Below the pieces are notes generated by a model. The model was given only the letters and a program-made list of their open reading frames with translations. It made no database searches and was not told where the DNA came from. A stretch of 64,000 nucleotides of DNA from Martelella mediterranea. GTDB lineage: Bacteria; Pseudomonadota; Alphaproteobacteria; Rhizobiales; Rhizobiaceae. Location: assembly GCF_004342225.1 (NCBI RefSeq), contig NZ_SMAR01000004.1, positions 1-64,000 on the forward strand, read 5' to 3'. Below, in pieces: positions 20,198-29,700 of this stretch. Position 1 is the stretch's first letter. Each line of letters opens with the position of its first letter. A program made the position numbers and the translations under genes.

Positions 20198-20332
20198 TTG
20201 ATCCTGGCACTTACGGGCGCGCGGCGGGAAGAGATCGCTGGTATCAAGGCCGCCGTTTACCCGTTCGGCCGGATCGATCTGATCGAGGCCCTGCGCGCCT
20301 GGCTGCGTCAGCGCGGTATCGAAGCCGAGTGA
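20198..20332 (+). pseudogene. Integrase fragment beside tRNA-Gln
   Basis: A 44-codon piece reads LILALTGARREEIAGIK, which matches the region around the first catalytic Arg of tyrosine recombinases (TG.RR.EI). It then passes into GRIDLIEALRAWLRQRGIE, which I cannot assign, and stops. No start and no His or Tyr catalytic residues are present. It lies 50 bases after the tRNA and marks the left edge of the GC-rich nitrate block, so it looks like what is left of the enzyme that brought an island in. The second half may be a fused fragment of another gene. Confidence 0.5.
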
Positions 20333-20358
20333 TGCTCGGTGCACATCATGATCATCGG

Positions 20359-20390
20359 AAGGCGGGAGCGTTGATCCCGCCTTCTTCCGT
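20359..20390. terminator. Stem-loop terminator between integrase remnant and nsrR
   Basis: AAGGCGGGA (20359-20367) pairs perfectly with TCCCGCCTT (20375-20383) around a seven-base loop, with a short pyrimidine-rich tail CTTCCG. On the minus strand the stem lies 24 bases past the nsrR stop, so it may end nsrR transcription as well. Confidence 0.6.
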
Positions 20391-20406
20391 TCAAGCCTGA
20401 ACGACT

Positions 20407-20880
20407 CTAGTCAGAAAAGTCTGCCGCCATTCCGTCCCGTGAGGGTGAGGGGAAATCCGCTGAGCTGAACCCGAACGCTTCGGGAGACAGGACAATATCG
20501 GCGAGCGTGTAGCGGTCGAAGACGCTGAGGAAGGATGTGAGTGCTTCGTTCAGGATCGCCGGCAGCTTGCAGGTGTTTGTGACCACGCACTGGTTGCCGG
20601 TCGCAAAGCATTCGACAAGCGCGAAATCGGCCTCCGTTGAGCGGATTACCGCGCCGAGATTGATCCGCTCGGGCGGCAGTGCCAGCCGGAAACCACCGGA
20701 GCGACCGCGCACGCTGGCCAGATATCCGTGTCTGGTCAGTGCGTTCACGACCTTCATCAGATGTGTCTTCGAGATCGCATAGGCGGCCGATGTCTCTTCG
20801 ATGGTGATCAGTCGGTCGCCGGCGGATGCCGCATACATCAGCACGCGCAGCGCGTAATCGGAAAAGGTTGTCAGACGCAT
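20407..20880 (-). CDS. nsrR: Rrf2-family nitric oxide sensor repressor NsrR
   Basis: A 157-residue regulator. MRLTTFSDYALRVLMYAA and the winged helix (ISKTHLMKVVNALTRHGYL, RGRSGGFRLA) are typical of Rrf2. Three cysteines at 91, 98 and 104 (ECFATGNQCVVTNTC) match the iron-sulfur ligands of NsrR. NsrR represses nitric oxide-response genes until NO destroys its cluster. The target here is supported by neighbouring nnrU and nnrS and by an NsrR-like operator upstream of nnrS. I use the ATG at 20880 because the earlier start at 20931 adds unrelated residues. It is divergent from nnrU. Confidence 0.88.
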   Translation of the reverse strand: MRLTTFSDYALRVLMYAASAGDRLITIEETSAAYAISKTHLMKVVNALTRHGYLASVRGRSGGFRLALPPERINLGAVIRSTEADFALVECFATGNQCVVTNTCKLPAILNEALTSFLSVFDRYTLADIVLSPEAFGFSSADFPSPSRDGMAADFSD

Positions 20881-20969
20881 GGGCGCACTCCGTGGATGCT
20901 GTGGCGGCGGAACGCAGAGGACGCTCCGCATCCGGGTATTTTCCTGTTGCCGGTATTATCATATATCGA

Positions 20970-20980
20970 AAATGAATCTT
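20970..20980. promoter_or_regulatory. NsrR half-site in nsrR-nnrU intergenic region
   Basis: AAATGAATCTT matches one arm of the known NsrR operator (AAATGCATCTT type) at ten of eleven positions. The other arm is poorly conserved. It lies about 90 bases before nsrR and 29 before nnrU, so it may serve autoregulation or nnrU. Confidence 0.4.
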
Positions 20981-21008
20981 ATCTTTCGGCGGGAAACGGG
21001 ACCAAAAC

Positions 21009-21705
21009 ATGACGAATTTTCTGCTCGCGATTGTCGCTTTCCTGCTGGCCCATGTCATTCCGCCGGCGCCGCTCGTGCGGGCACGGCTGATTGCCCTGCT
21101 GGGGCGTCCTGCCTACCTCTTCGCCTATTCTTTTCTTTCGATCCTGCTTCTGGTCTGGATCATCGTCGCGGCCCGATCTGCGCCGATGATTTATCTCTGG
21201 TATCCAGCGCCCTGGCACAAAGGTGGTTCTCCATTCCTGAAAACCAAAAGTGTACCGGGCCGACCGCGATCACAGACCCCGAAAATGGGCGAAGCGTCGT
21301 TCGTGTGCCTCAAGTCGGGCTACGCCCTCCCTCCGACACACGAACGACGCAACGTCTCACCCAGATTGTCGCGGAATCTCATCTTGATTGTCGTGCCGCA
21401 CGCATATTCCGCCGAACGGGGATGTCGTATCGCTGATCCTGTTTGGCGGCATGGGGTTGCTCGCGCTTGCCGGAATACCTGTGCTCGACCGTCGTGCGCG
21501 CCGCCGGTTGGGCGATGGCGAGTGGGCGACGGTGCGCGCGCAAACCTCCGTTGTGCCATTTCTGGCGCTCATTGAAGGGCGCGCGCATCTGCGGATGGAT
21601 CGAGACTTCTGGCTCTGGACGGGCCTTGGGCTGGCCTTCTATGTCTGGTTTCTGTTGCAGGGACACCGTCTGCTGATCGGCGTCGATCCGATGGCCTGGT
21701 TGTAA
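21009..21705 (+). pseudogene. nnrU: nnrU, disrupted
   Basis: The first 70 codons (21009-21218) read as the N-terminus of NnrU, a NnrU/NnrS-linked membrane protein: LLAIVAFLLAHVIPP, RLIALLGRPAYLFAYSFLS, then YPAPW. The C-terminal half resumes in another frame at HIPPNGDVVSLILFGGMGLLAL (about 21397) and runs to the stop at 21705. About 175 bases between these parts do not encode the expected middle in any frame and contain a long inverted repeat. The total length is close to normal, so this looks like a replacement or an insertion with deletion. A functional product is unlikely. Confidence 0.75.
21220..21396. repeat. Palindromic element inside nnrU
   Basis: GCGTCGTTCGTGTG (21294-21307) is repeated in inverse at 21337-21350 as CACACGAACGACGC, a perfect 14-bp stem with a 29-base loop. 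The surrounding 175 bases have no similarity to NnrU in any frame. This could be a small dispersed repeat that inserted in nnrU, or a scar from recombination. I could not find a second copy in the window. Confidence 0.5.
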
Positions 21706-21710
21706 CCGTT

Positions 21711-22904
21711 TCAGCTGCGGGGCTTGAACAGCATCGGTCCGTAAACCATGCAGAAGCCGGCAAAGGCGAAAACCCACGCCAGACCGGCAAGGGGCATCAG
21801 CGTGAATGTCCAGCCCGGATTGAAAGCAGCCACAAGACGCAGGACCAGTGCGGTCATGATCGCCAGATAGATTGCCACGGTTGCCGGCGGTGCGGTCAGC
21901 GGATGGCCGGTGTGGCCGCGGCTGGCGCGGGTCATGATCGCAAGCGTCATGCCGCCGATGGCGCCGACGGTCCAGCAGTGGATTGCCGCACTTTCAGCGC
22001 CCCCATCGCCCGTAAAGGCAGCATAGCCGGCGAAGACGAAGCCGAGACTGACCGGCAGGAACGCCAGATGCAGAATGAAGACCAGCGGCTCGGCAAAGGT
22101 TTGCAGCGGTCGCCAGCGCCATTGCCGGAACAGGTTGAAGGCGCCGATGGCCATCAGAAGCAAGCCCAGCACCGGCTCTTCCATGGCAAATGCGGGAAAC
22201 ATGATCCATGCGCCGAGACCGGCGGCGCTCATCACCATCACGAACCGGTCGAATTCGCCGAAAGCGGGCGGCAGCGCCGGAGAACCCTGCTTCTTGAGCC
22301 AGTTCCGGGTGAAACTTGGAACAACCCGGCCGCCGATGATCTGGATCAGCATGATGACGAGGGCAATCGCGGCGCGTTCGGCATAGACAGACGTGCCGTA
22401 GCGGATGTTTTCGTAGTAGAACAGGACCTGCGTGGCGGTAAACAGCGAAAGGACCACGATCACCTTCAGGTTCCGCCAATTGCGTCCGGCCAGAATTTCC
22501 CGCGTCAGAAAACCGATCAGCGCCAGCGGAAAGGTGAGAGCCGCAAGATAGACAAGGGCGGGCGTCAGCGAGGCCGAAAAGGCGACGACAACACGCCCGC
22601 CAAGCCACAGGCCGAAGAGACCCACAAGCGGCCAGCCGACCACCGGCAGGCGGCCCGTCCAGTTGGGAACGGCGGTCAGAAGAAAGCCCGCGATGATCGC
22701 GGGAACATAGCCGTAAAGCAGTTCGTGGACATGCCATGCGACGGGCGCGAACATGCTCGGCACCTGGATAAAGCCCAGATACCAAGGCACCCAGAGCGCG
22801 ATCAGGAGGGCGGCATCAAGCGCGCCGAAAAGGAAGAAGGGTCTGAAGCCATAGCTGAAAATCGCCGGTCCCTGCCATGAGCGCTGTCTTGCCATTGTCG
22901 TCAT
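21711..22904 (-). CDS. nnrS: NnrS, heme- and copper-containing membrane protein
   Basis: A 397-residue protein with about twelve membrane spans. It begins near FSYGFRPFFLFGALDAA, has APVAWHVHELLYGY with the histidine pair near the second span, and TAVPNWTGR, typical of NnrS. NnrS protects cells against nitrosative stress and is part of the nitric oxide regulon; it binds heme and copper in the family founder. The stop is only six bases from the end of the nnrU pseudogene. A strong inverted repeat 53 bases upstream of its start matches NsrR sites. Confidence 0.93.
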   Translation of the reverse strand: MTTMARQRSWQGPAIFSYGFRPFFLFGALDAALLIALWVPWYLGFIQVPSMFAPVAWHVHELLYGYVPAIIAGFLLTAVPNWTGRLPVVGWPLVGLFGLWLGGRVVVAFSASLTPALVYLAALTFPLALIGFLTREILAGRNWRNLKVIVVLSLFTATQVLFYYENIRYGTSVYAERAAIALVIMLIQIIGGRVVPSFTRNWLKKQGSPALPPAFGEFDRFVMVMSAAGLGAWIMFPAFAMEEPVLGLLLMAIGAFNLFRQWRWRPLQTFAEPLVFILHLAFLPVSLGFVFAGYAAFTGDGGAESAAIHCWTVGAIGGMTLAIMTRASRGHTGHPLTAPPATVAIYLAIMTALVLRLVAAFNPGWTFTLMPLAGLAWVFAFAGFCMVYGPMLFKPRS

Positions 22905-22956
22905 TGTGTGTCTCGAAAGTCGTGTCGGGCGCGCAACGGCATGCCTGTCAGCGCCC

Positions 22957-22994
22957 GGATTAAAAGATATATTTAATATTCATCTTTTAATCCG
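22957..22994. promoter_or_regulatory. NsrR-type operator before nnrS
   Basis: CGGATTAAAAGAT (22957-22969) and ATCTTTTAATCCG (22982-22994) form a perfect 13-bp inverted repeat with a 12-base spacer. The inner sequence AAGATATATTTAATATTCATCTT matches the 11-1-11 NsrR consensus (AAGATGnATTT-n-AAATnCATCTT) in arms and spacing. It sits 53 bases upstream of the nnrS start on the minus strand, so NsrR would repress nnrS. The palindrome is longer than the consensus and could also be a hairpin. Confidence 0.72.
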
Positions 22995-23064
22995 AAGGTC
23001 AATTCGGCTTCGAGCAGATGGCGAATATGTCGCGCCCGATCAAAGGCGATCAGACCGGAAGGCA

Positions 23065-23769
23065 TCAGGTTTTCGGGTCGTCGATCAGCGGCGTCGGCTT
23101 GGCGAGCGTTTTCAGCGCCTTGATGTCGGTGAGCCGGATGGTCGTGCCGTCGACCTCGACGCCGTAGGGCTTCAGCGTGTTGAAGGCGCGCGACAGGTTT
23201 TCCGGCGTCATGCCGAGCAGAGAGGCGAGCGTGCGCTTGTCGTAGGGCAGGTCGAAGGTGCCGGAGCCATCGCCGAATTCATGGTCCTGGCGCAGCAGCA
23301 TGTTCGCCAGCCGTTCGACGGAACTGCGTAGTTTGAGGCCCTTGTGCTCCTTGATGACGTAGCGATAGCTGCCGGCCATCTCCAGCACCATCGCCCGGGC
23401 GAAAGCGTCGTCGAGCTCGAAGATCGAGCGGACGTCTTCCGACGGGATCAGCAGGATTTTCGAACGCGCCCGCGTGCGCGCCGACATCAGATAGACCGCA
23501 TCCTTCAGCACGGCGGCCAGAATGAAGGGGCTGACCGGATGCACCATCGCCATCGTCGCCTCGCGGCGGTTGGCATTGGCGTAAAGCTCGACGCAGCCTT
23601 CGATCACGACATAGAGGAAATCCGCCGGATCGCCCTCGTGAACGAGATCGAGCTGCGGCGGGAAGGTCTGCAGATAGGCCGCCTGCATCAGCGCCTCGAA
23701 ATTCTCCTCGCCCATGCTGTTGAACAGGCCGAGCGCCCGCACCTCGGGCAAATCGGATGACCGCATCAC
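23065..23769 (-). CDS. Crp/Fnr-family regulator, NarR-like
   Basis: A 234-residue protein with a cyclic-nucleotide-binding-like beta roll (about 20-120), a long dimer helix and a helix-turn-helix at about 178-205 (RTLASLLGMTPENLSRAFNTL). It has one cysteine only (Cys59), so it cannot hold the FNR iron-sulfur cluster. Placed directly upstream of and divergent from narK-narGHJI, it fits NarR, the Paracoccus activator of the nar operon that responds to nitrate or nitrite. An FNR-like box stands before narK. The NarR assignment rests on position and absence of cluster ligands. Confidence 0.75.
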   Translation of the reverse strand: MMRSSDLPEVRALGLFNSMGEENFEALMQAAYLQTFPPQLDLVHEGDPADFLYVVIEGCVELYANANRREATMAMVHPVSPFILAAVLKDAVYLMSARTRARSKILLIPSEDVRSIFELDDAFARAMVLEMAGSYRYVIKEHKGLKLRSSVERLANMLLRQDHEFGDGSGTFDLPYDKRTLASLLGMTPENLSRAFNTLKPYGVEVDGTTIRLTDIKALKTLAKPTPLIDDPKT

Positions 23770-23912
23770 ATCGCCTTGATTTTTTTCGTGTCTTCAATTG
23801 ATAAATTTAGCAGCAACAGCCGGCATCCGCAACAGGCCGATTTGACGATGATTTCAGCGCGGGAAGGCAATTGCGTCCGCGATACTTGTTTGTTCCGCGC
23901 CACCCGTCACCC

Positions 23913-23926
23913 TTGACTTAGGTCAA
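23913..23926 (+). promoter_or_regulatory. FNR/NarR-type box before narK
   Basis: TTGACTTAGGTCAA is a TTGAC-N4-GTCAA palindrome, close to the TTGAT-N4-ATCAA consensus of the Crp/Fnr family. It lies about 83 bases upstream of the narK start, a reasonable activation position if the transcript starts around 23967. It is the best candidate site for the adjacent NarR-like regulator and/or a chromosomal FNR. Confidence 0.6.
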
Positions 23927-24008
23927 CTTCGAGCACCTCCCAAACCTTCTAGCTCTCAGGCAGAATTTTCAATGAGCGGGCTTCCGCTCGAGCCTTAGGG
24001 GGCATTTC

Positions 24009-26684
24009 ATGTCTGCAGTTGACGGTGTTTCGCGAAACGACCAGCGTCGGGCGCTCTGTCTCAGCACGGTGGCGTTTACGGTCTGCTTCGCGGTCTGGAC
24101 GATCTTCGCCATCATCGGGGTCGAAATCAAAAGTGAACTCGGCCTCTCCGAAACCCAGTTCGGCATTCTGGTAGCGACGCCGGTGCTGACCGGCTCGCTG
24201 ACGCGGCTGATGCTCGGCATCTGGACCGAGCAGTATGGCGGACGGCTGGTGTTTCCGTTGCAGATGCTGCTGGCTGCCGCGGCGACCTTTCTTCTGACCA
24301 GCGCGACAACCTATCCGCTGTTTCTGCTGGCCGCTCTTGGCGTCGGCCTTGCCGGCGGTTCCTTCGCGGTTGGCGTCACCTATGTCTCGCACTGGTATCC
24401 GCCGGAAAAGCAGGGCACTGCGCTCGGCATTTTCGGCGCCGGCAATGTCGGCGCGGCGGTGACCAAATTCGGCGCGCCTTTCGTCATGGTGGCCTTCGGC
24501 TGGCAGGCGGTCGCCAATGTCTGGGCCTTCGCGCTTGCGGCGATCGCCGTCATCTTCTTCGTTTTTTCCAAAAATGATCCGGTGTTCGAGGCCCGCCGCC
24601 GCAGCGGAGCGAAAGCCACCACGGTCGCGGCCCAGCTCGCGCCGCTGAAGAACCTGCAGGTCTGGCGCTTCTCGCTCTATTATTTCTTCGTCTTCGGCGC
24701 CTTCGTCGCGCTGGCGCTGTGGCTGCCGCATTATTTGGTCGATGTCTATGGCGTCGATATCCGCACCGCGGGCATGGCGGCGGCCGCCTTCTCGCTGTCG
24801 GCCAGCCTGTTCCGCGCCTATGGCGGTCATCTCTCGGACCGGTTCGGCGCGCGCTCGGTGATGTACTGGACCTTCGGCTTCGCGCTGCTTCTGCTGTTCA
24901 TGTTGTCCTACCCGCCGACGAGCTACACGATCCATGCCAAGGGCGGCGACATAATCTTCTCGACGGCGATGAGCTTTGGCGCCTTCGTGCTGATGATCTT
25001 CTGTCTCGGCTTCTTCATGAGCCTCGGCAAGGCGGCGGTCTACAAGCATATCCCGGTCTATTATCCCGACAATGTCGGCTCGGTTGGCGGTCTCGTGGGC
25101 ATGATCGGCGGTCTCGGCGGCTTCGTCCTGCCGATCGTGTTCGGCACGCTGCTGGATCTGACCGGCGTCTACACCACCTGCTTCGCCTTCCTGTTCCTGC
25201 TTGTGCTCGTCGCCCTGACCTGGATGCATCTCTCCATCCGACAGATGGAGCGCCGCAACCGGACGACGACCGATACCTTGCCGGAACTGCCGGAATTCGA
25301 GGGGATGACGCCGAAGACGTCGGCGGCGACGCTCACCGAATGGAACCCGGAAGACAAGACCTTCTGGGAGCAGACCGGCCGGAAGGTCGCCAAGCGCAAT
25401 CTGTGGATCTCCATTCCCGCGCTGCTTCTGGCCTTTTCGGTCTGGATGGTGTGGTCGGTCGTGGTCGCGCGGCTTCCGGCCATCGGCTTCGAGTTCACCG
25501 ACGCCCAGCTGTTCTGGCTGGCGGCGCTGCCGGGGCTTTCGGGCGCCACGCTCAGGATCTTCTATTCCTTCATGGTGCCGATCTTCGGCGGACGTCTGTG
25601 GACCACGCTTTCCACCGCCTCGCTGCTGCTGCCGGCCATGGGCATCGGCTATGCCGTGCAGAACCCGGAAACGCCCTATCTGATCTTCCTCGTTCTGGCG
25701 CTTCTTTGCGGTCTCGGCGGCGGCAATTTCGCCTCGTCCATGGCCAATATCAGCTTCTTCTTCCCCAAGGCCGAAAAGGGCAATGCGCTCGCCATGAATG
25801 CCGGTCTTGGCAATCTCGGGGTCTCGGTCATGCAGTTCCTGGTGCCGGTGGTCATCACGATGGGCGTCTTCGGCGCGCTTGGCGGCGAGCCGCAGGTGCT
25901 GTCCGATGGCGGCAAGCTGTGGTTGCAGAATGCCGGCTTTGTCTGGGTGCCGTTCATCATCGCCGCCACCATTGCCGCCTATTTCGGCATGAACGATATT
26001 GCCTCGGCCAAGGCCTCCTTTGCCGATCAGGCGGTGATCTTCTCGCGCTTCCACAACTGGATCATGTGCATTCTCTATACCGGCACATTCGGCTCGTTCA
26101 TCGGCTATTCGGCGGGTTTCCCGCTGCTGATGAAGACCCAGTTCCCGGAGGTCAACGCGCTGTCCTACGCCTTCCTCGGCCCGCTGGTCGGCGCGCTGAG
26201 CCGGGCGGGCACCGGCTGGATTTCCGACCGTTTCGGCGGTGGACGGGTCACCTTCTGGACCTTCGTCGGCATGTTCGTCGCCGTCGTCGGTGTGCTGCAA
26301 TTCCTGCCGCAGGACGGGGTGGGTGACAATTTCTGGGCCTTCTTCGCCTGCTTCATGGCGCTGTTCTTCCTCACCGGCGTCGGCAATGCGTCGACCTTCC
26401 AGATGATCCCGGCAATCATGCGCCGCGAAGTGCCGCGCCTGATGCCGGAACTGGATGCGGGCGCGCTGCAGAAGCAGACGGACCGCGAGAGTGCGGCGAT
26501 CATCGCCTTCACCTCCGCGATTGCCGCCTATGGCGCATTCTTCATCCCCAAATCCTACGGCACCTCGATTTCGATGACCGGTGGACCGGACATGGCGCTG
26601 TGGGGCTTCGGCATCTTCTACGTCATCTGCGCCGTGCTGACCTTCTTCTACTACACCCGCCGCAATGCGCCGGTGCCCTGCTAA
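24009..26684 (+). CDS. narK: Fused NarK1-NarK2 nitrate/nitrite transporter
   Basis: An 891-residue fusion of two twelve-span major facilitator transporters. The first half (about 15-405) has GGSFAVGVTYVSHWYPPEKQG and GIFGAGNVGAAVTKFGAP; the second (about 460-885) has GGNFASSMANISFFFPKAEKG and NAGLGNLGVSVMQF. These are the nitrate-signature segments of the NarK family. In Paracoccus, the fused pair combines a nitrate/proton symporter, which starts import, with a nitrate/nitrite antiporter for steady exchange. It is the first gene before narG, 24 bases away. Confidence 0.95.
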   Translation: MSAVDGVSRNDQRRALCLSTVAFTVCFAVWTIFAIIGVEIKSELGLSETQFGILVATPVLTGSLTRLMLGIWTEQYGGRLVFPLQMLLAAAATFLLTSATTYPLFLLAALGVGLAGGSFAVGVTYVSHWYPPEKQGTALGIFGAGNVGAAVTKFGAPFVMVAFGWQAVANVWAFALAAIAVIFFVFSKNDPVFEARRRSGAKATTVAAQLAPLKNLQVWRFSLYYFFVFGAFVALALWLPHYLVDVYGVDIRTAGMAAAAFSLSASLFRAYGGHLSDRFGARSVMYWTFGFALLLLFMLSYPPTSYTIHAKGGDIIFSTAMSFGAFVLMIFCLGFFMSLGKAAVYKHIPVYYPDNVGSVGGLVGMIGGLGGFVLPIVFGTLLDLTGVYTTCFAFLFLLVLVALTWMHLSIRQMERRNRTTTDTLPELPEFEGMTPKTSAATLTEWNPEDKTFWEQTGRKVAKRNLWISIPALLLAFSVWMVWSVVVARLPAIGFEFTDAQLFWLAALPGLSGATLRIFYSFMVPIFGGRLWTTLSTASLLLPAMGIGYAVQNPETPYLIFLVLALLCGLGGGNFASSMANISFFFPKAEKGNALAMNAGLGNLGVSVMQFLVPVVITMGVFGALGGEPQVLSDGGKLWLQNAGFVWVPFIIAATIAAYFGMNDIASAKASFADQAVIFSRFHNWIMCILYTGTFGSFIGYSAGFPLLMKTQFPEVNALSYAFLGPLVGALSRAGTGWISDRFGGGRVTFWTFVGMFVAVVGVLQFLPQDGVGDNFWAFFACFMALFFLTGVGNASTFQMIPAIMRREVPRLMPELDAGALQKQTDRESAAIIAFTSAIAAYGAFFIPKSYGTSISMTGGPDMALWGFGIFYVICAVLTFFYYTRRNAPVPC

Positions 26685-26708
26685 TCGCCCGAAACAAAGG
26701 AACGGATC

Positions 26709-29700
26709 ATGTCTCTTCTCCTCGACCGCCTCAACTTTCTGGCACGCAAGAATGTCGACACATTCTCCGACGGTCACGGCGTCACCACCAATGAAAATCG
26801 CGATTGGGAGGACGCCTATCGCAAGCGCTGGCAGCACGACAAGATCGTGCGTTCCACCCATGGCGTGAACTGCACGGGCTCCTGTTCGTGGAAGATCTAC
26901 GTCAAGGGCGGGATCGTCACTTGGGAAACCCAGCAGACCGATTATCCGCGCACCCGGCCCGACATGCCCAATCACGAACCGCGCGGCTGTTCGCGCGGCG
27001 CGAGCTACAGCTGGTACATGTATTCGGCCAACCGGGTGAAATACCCGCTGATCCGGGCGCGGCTCCTGAAGCTCTGGCGCAAGGAGCGCGCCGACAAGAG
27101 CCCGGTCGCGGCCTGGAGCGCAATCCAAAACGATCCGGCAAAGCGGGCCGAATACATCAAGGTGCGCGGCCTCGGCGGCTTCGTGCGCGCCACCTGGGAC
27201 GAGGTCAACGAGCTCATCGCGGCGGCGAATGCCTATACCGCGAAGAGGTGGGGGCCCGACCGCGTCATCGGATTTTCGCCGATCCCGGCGATGTCGATGG
27301 TCTCTTACGCGGCCGGGTCCCGCTACCTGTCGCTGCTCGGCGGCACCTGCATGTCGTTTTACGACTGGTATTGCGACCTGCCGCCGGCCTCGCCGATGAC
27401 CTGGGGCGAGCAGACCGACGTGCCGGAATCGGCCGACTGGTACAATGCCGGATTCCTGATGCTCTGGGGTTCTAACGTGCCCCAGACCCGCACGCCCGAC
27501 GCGCACTTCTATACGGAAGTGCGCTACAAGGGCACGAAGTCGGTGGTCGTGTCGCCGGATTATTCGGAAGCCGCAAAATTCTCCGATCTCTGGCTGCACC
27601 CGAAACAGGGAACCGACGCGGCGCTCGCCATGGCGCTCGGCCATGTGATTCTGCGCGAATATCACCTCGACCGGAAGGTCGACTATTTCGACGATTACTG
27701 TCGCCGCTACACCGACATGCCGATGCTGGTGCGGCTGGTGAAGAAGGACGGCCGCCTCGTGCCGGAACGCTTCCTCCGCGCCTCCGATTTCAGGGACGGC
27801 CTCGGCGAGGCGAACAATCCCGAATGGAAGACGGTCGGCTTCGACGCGAAGACCGGCGATGTCGTCGCGCCGCGCGGGTCGGCGGGCTATCGCTGGGGCG
27901 AGAAAGGCAAGTGGAACCTCGAGCAGAAGGATGGCGCAGGCAGCGACATCGATCTGGTCATGAGCCTTGCCGAAAAGCATGACGGCGTCGAGGACGTCGC
28001 CTTTCCCTATTTCGGTAGCCGCGCGCATGACTATTTTGAGGGCACCGACCATGACGACGTTCTGGCACGCAAGGTGCCTGTTCGCCGTGTGGCGCTGGCA
28101 GAGGGCGAGGCGGTGGTTGCCACAGTCTTCGACCTGTTCGTCGCCAATTACGGCCTCGACCATGGCTTCGGCGGCGACAATGTCGCAAGCTCCTTTGACG
28201 ATGGAACGCCCTACACGCCTGCATGGGCGGAAAAGATCACCGGCGTTCCGCGCGAGCAGATCATCGCGACCGCCCGCGCCTTCGCGGGCAACGCTGAAAA
28301 GACCAATGGCCGTTCCATGGTCATTCTCGGCGCCGGTCTGAACCACTGGTACCACATGGACATGAACTACCGTGGTATCATCAACATGCTGGTGATGTGC
28401 GGCTGTATCGGCCAGTCCGGCGGCGGCTGGAGCCATTACGTCGGCCAGGAAAAGCTGAGGCCCCAAACCGGCTGGCTGCCGCTCGCTTTCGGACTCGACT
28501 GGCAGCGCCCGCCGCGCCACATGAACTCGACCTCGTTCTTCTACGCCCATACCGATCAGTGGCGCTACGAGACGGTGAAGGTCAACGAGCTGCTGTCGCC
28601 GACCGCGCCGGAAGGCCCGTGGGATGCGACGCTGATCGATTACAACATCCGCGCCGAACGCATGGGCTGGTTGCCATCGGCCCCGCAATTGCGCACCAAC
28701 CCGCTGGAGGTCGCCCGCGCGGCGGAAGCCTCGGGCCAAAAGCCTGCGGATTATGTCGCCGATGCGTTGAAATCCGGCACGCTTTCCATGTCCTGCGAGG
28801 ACCCCGACGCGGAGGAGAATTGGCCGCGCAACATGTTCGTCTGGCGCTCCAACCTGCTCGGCTCATCGGGCAAGGGGCACGAATATTTCCTGAAACACCT
28901 GCTTGGCACATCACACGGCCTGCTTGGCAAGGATCTCGGCGACGAGGGCCGTCAGGAGGTGAAGGAAGCCGTCTGGCATGACGAGGCGCCGGAAGGAAAG
29001 CTCGATCTGCTGGTGACCCTCGACTTCCGCATGTCGACCACCTGCGTCTATTCAGACATCGTTCTGCCGACGGCGACATGGTACGAGAAGAACGACCTCA
29101 ACACCTCCGACATGCACCCCTTCATCCACCCGCTGACCAGCGCTGCCGATCCGGCCTGGCAGTCGCGCTCGGACTGGGCGATTTTCAAGGGCATCGCAAA
29201 GACGTTTTCCGAGGTCGCGCCGGAAGTGCTGGGCGTCGAAAAGGATATCGTGCTGGTGCCGACCCTGCACGACACGCCCGGCGAACTGGCCCAGCCCTTC
29301 GATGTGAAGGACTGGAAACAGGGTGAAATCGACCCGGTTCCGGGCAAGACCATGCCGACGGTTGCCGTGGTCGAGCGGGATTATCCCAATCTCTACAAGC
29401 GCTTCACCTCCGTCGGCCCGCTTTTGGAAAAGCTCGGCAACGGCGGCAAGGGGATTTCGTGGAACACCGAGCATGAAGTTGGCCTCCTCGGCAAGCTGAA
29501 CGGCACGGTGACGGAAGAGGGGGCCTCAAAGGGCCGTCCGAAGATCGAGACCGATATCGACGCCACCGAGGTGATCCTGTCGCTTGCGCCGGAGACCAAT
29601 GGCGAGGTCGCGGTCAAGGCCTGGGAGGCGCTCTCGGTCATCACCGGGCGCGACCACACCCATCTCGCTCTTCCGAAAGAGGACGAAAAGATCCGCTTCC

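Noticed and set aside
20879-21436. A 185-codon plus-strand frame across the nsrR-nnrU gap and nnrU
   Set aside because: It begins before the nnrU start in another frame and reads through the palindromic element; no family match. The nnrU pieces explain the region better.
21903-22880. A 325-codon plus-strand frame opposite nnrS
   Set aside because: The product is almost all charged residues with no fold pattern, while the minus strand gives a clear NnrS.
23949-28739. A 1,596-codon open frame on the minus strand opposite narK and narG
   Set aside because: It is fully antisense to two certain genes in very GC-rich DNA, where the opposite strand stays open by codon bias. Its translation is low in hydrophobic order and full of Arg/His/Glu runs, with no known motif.
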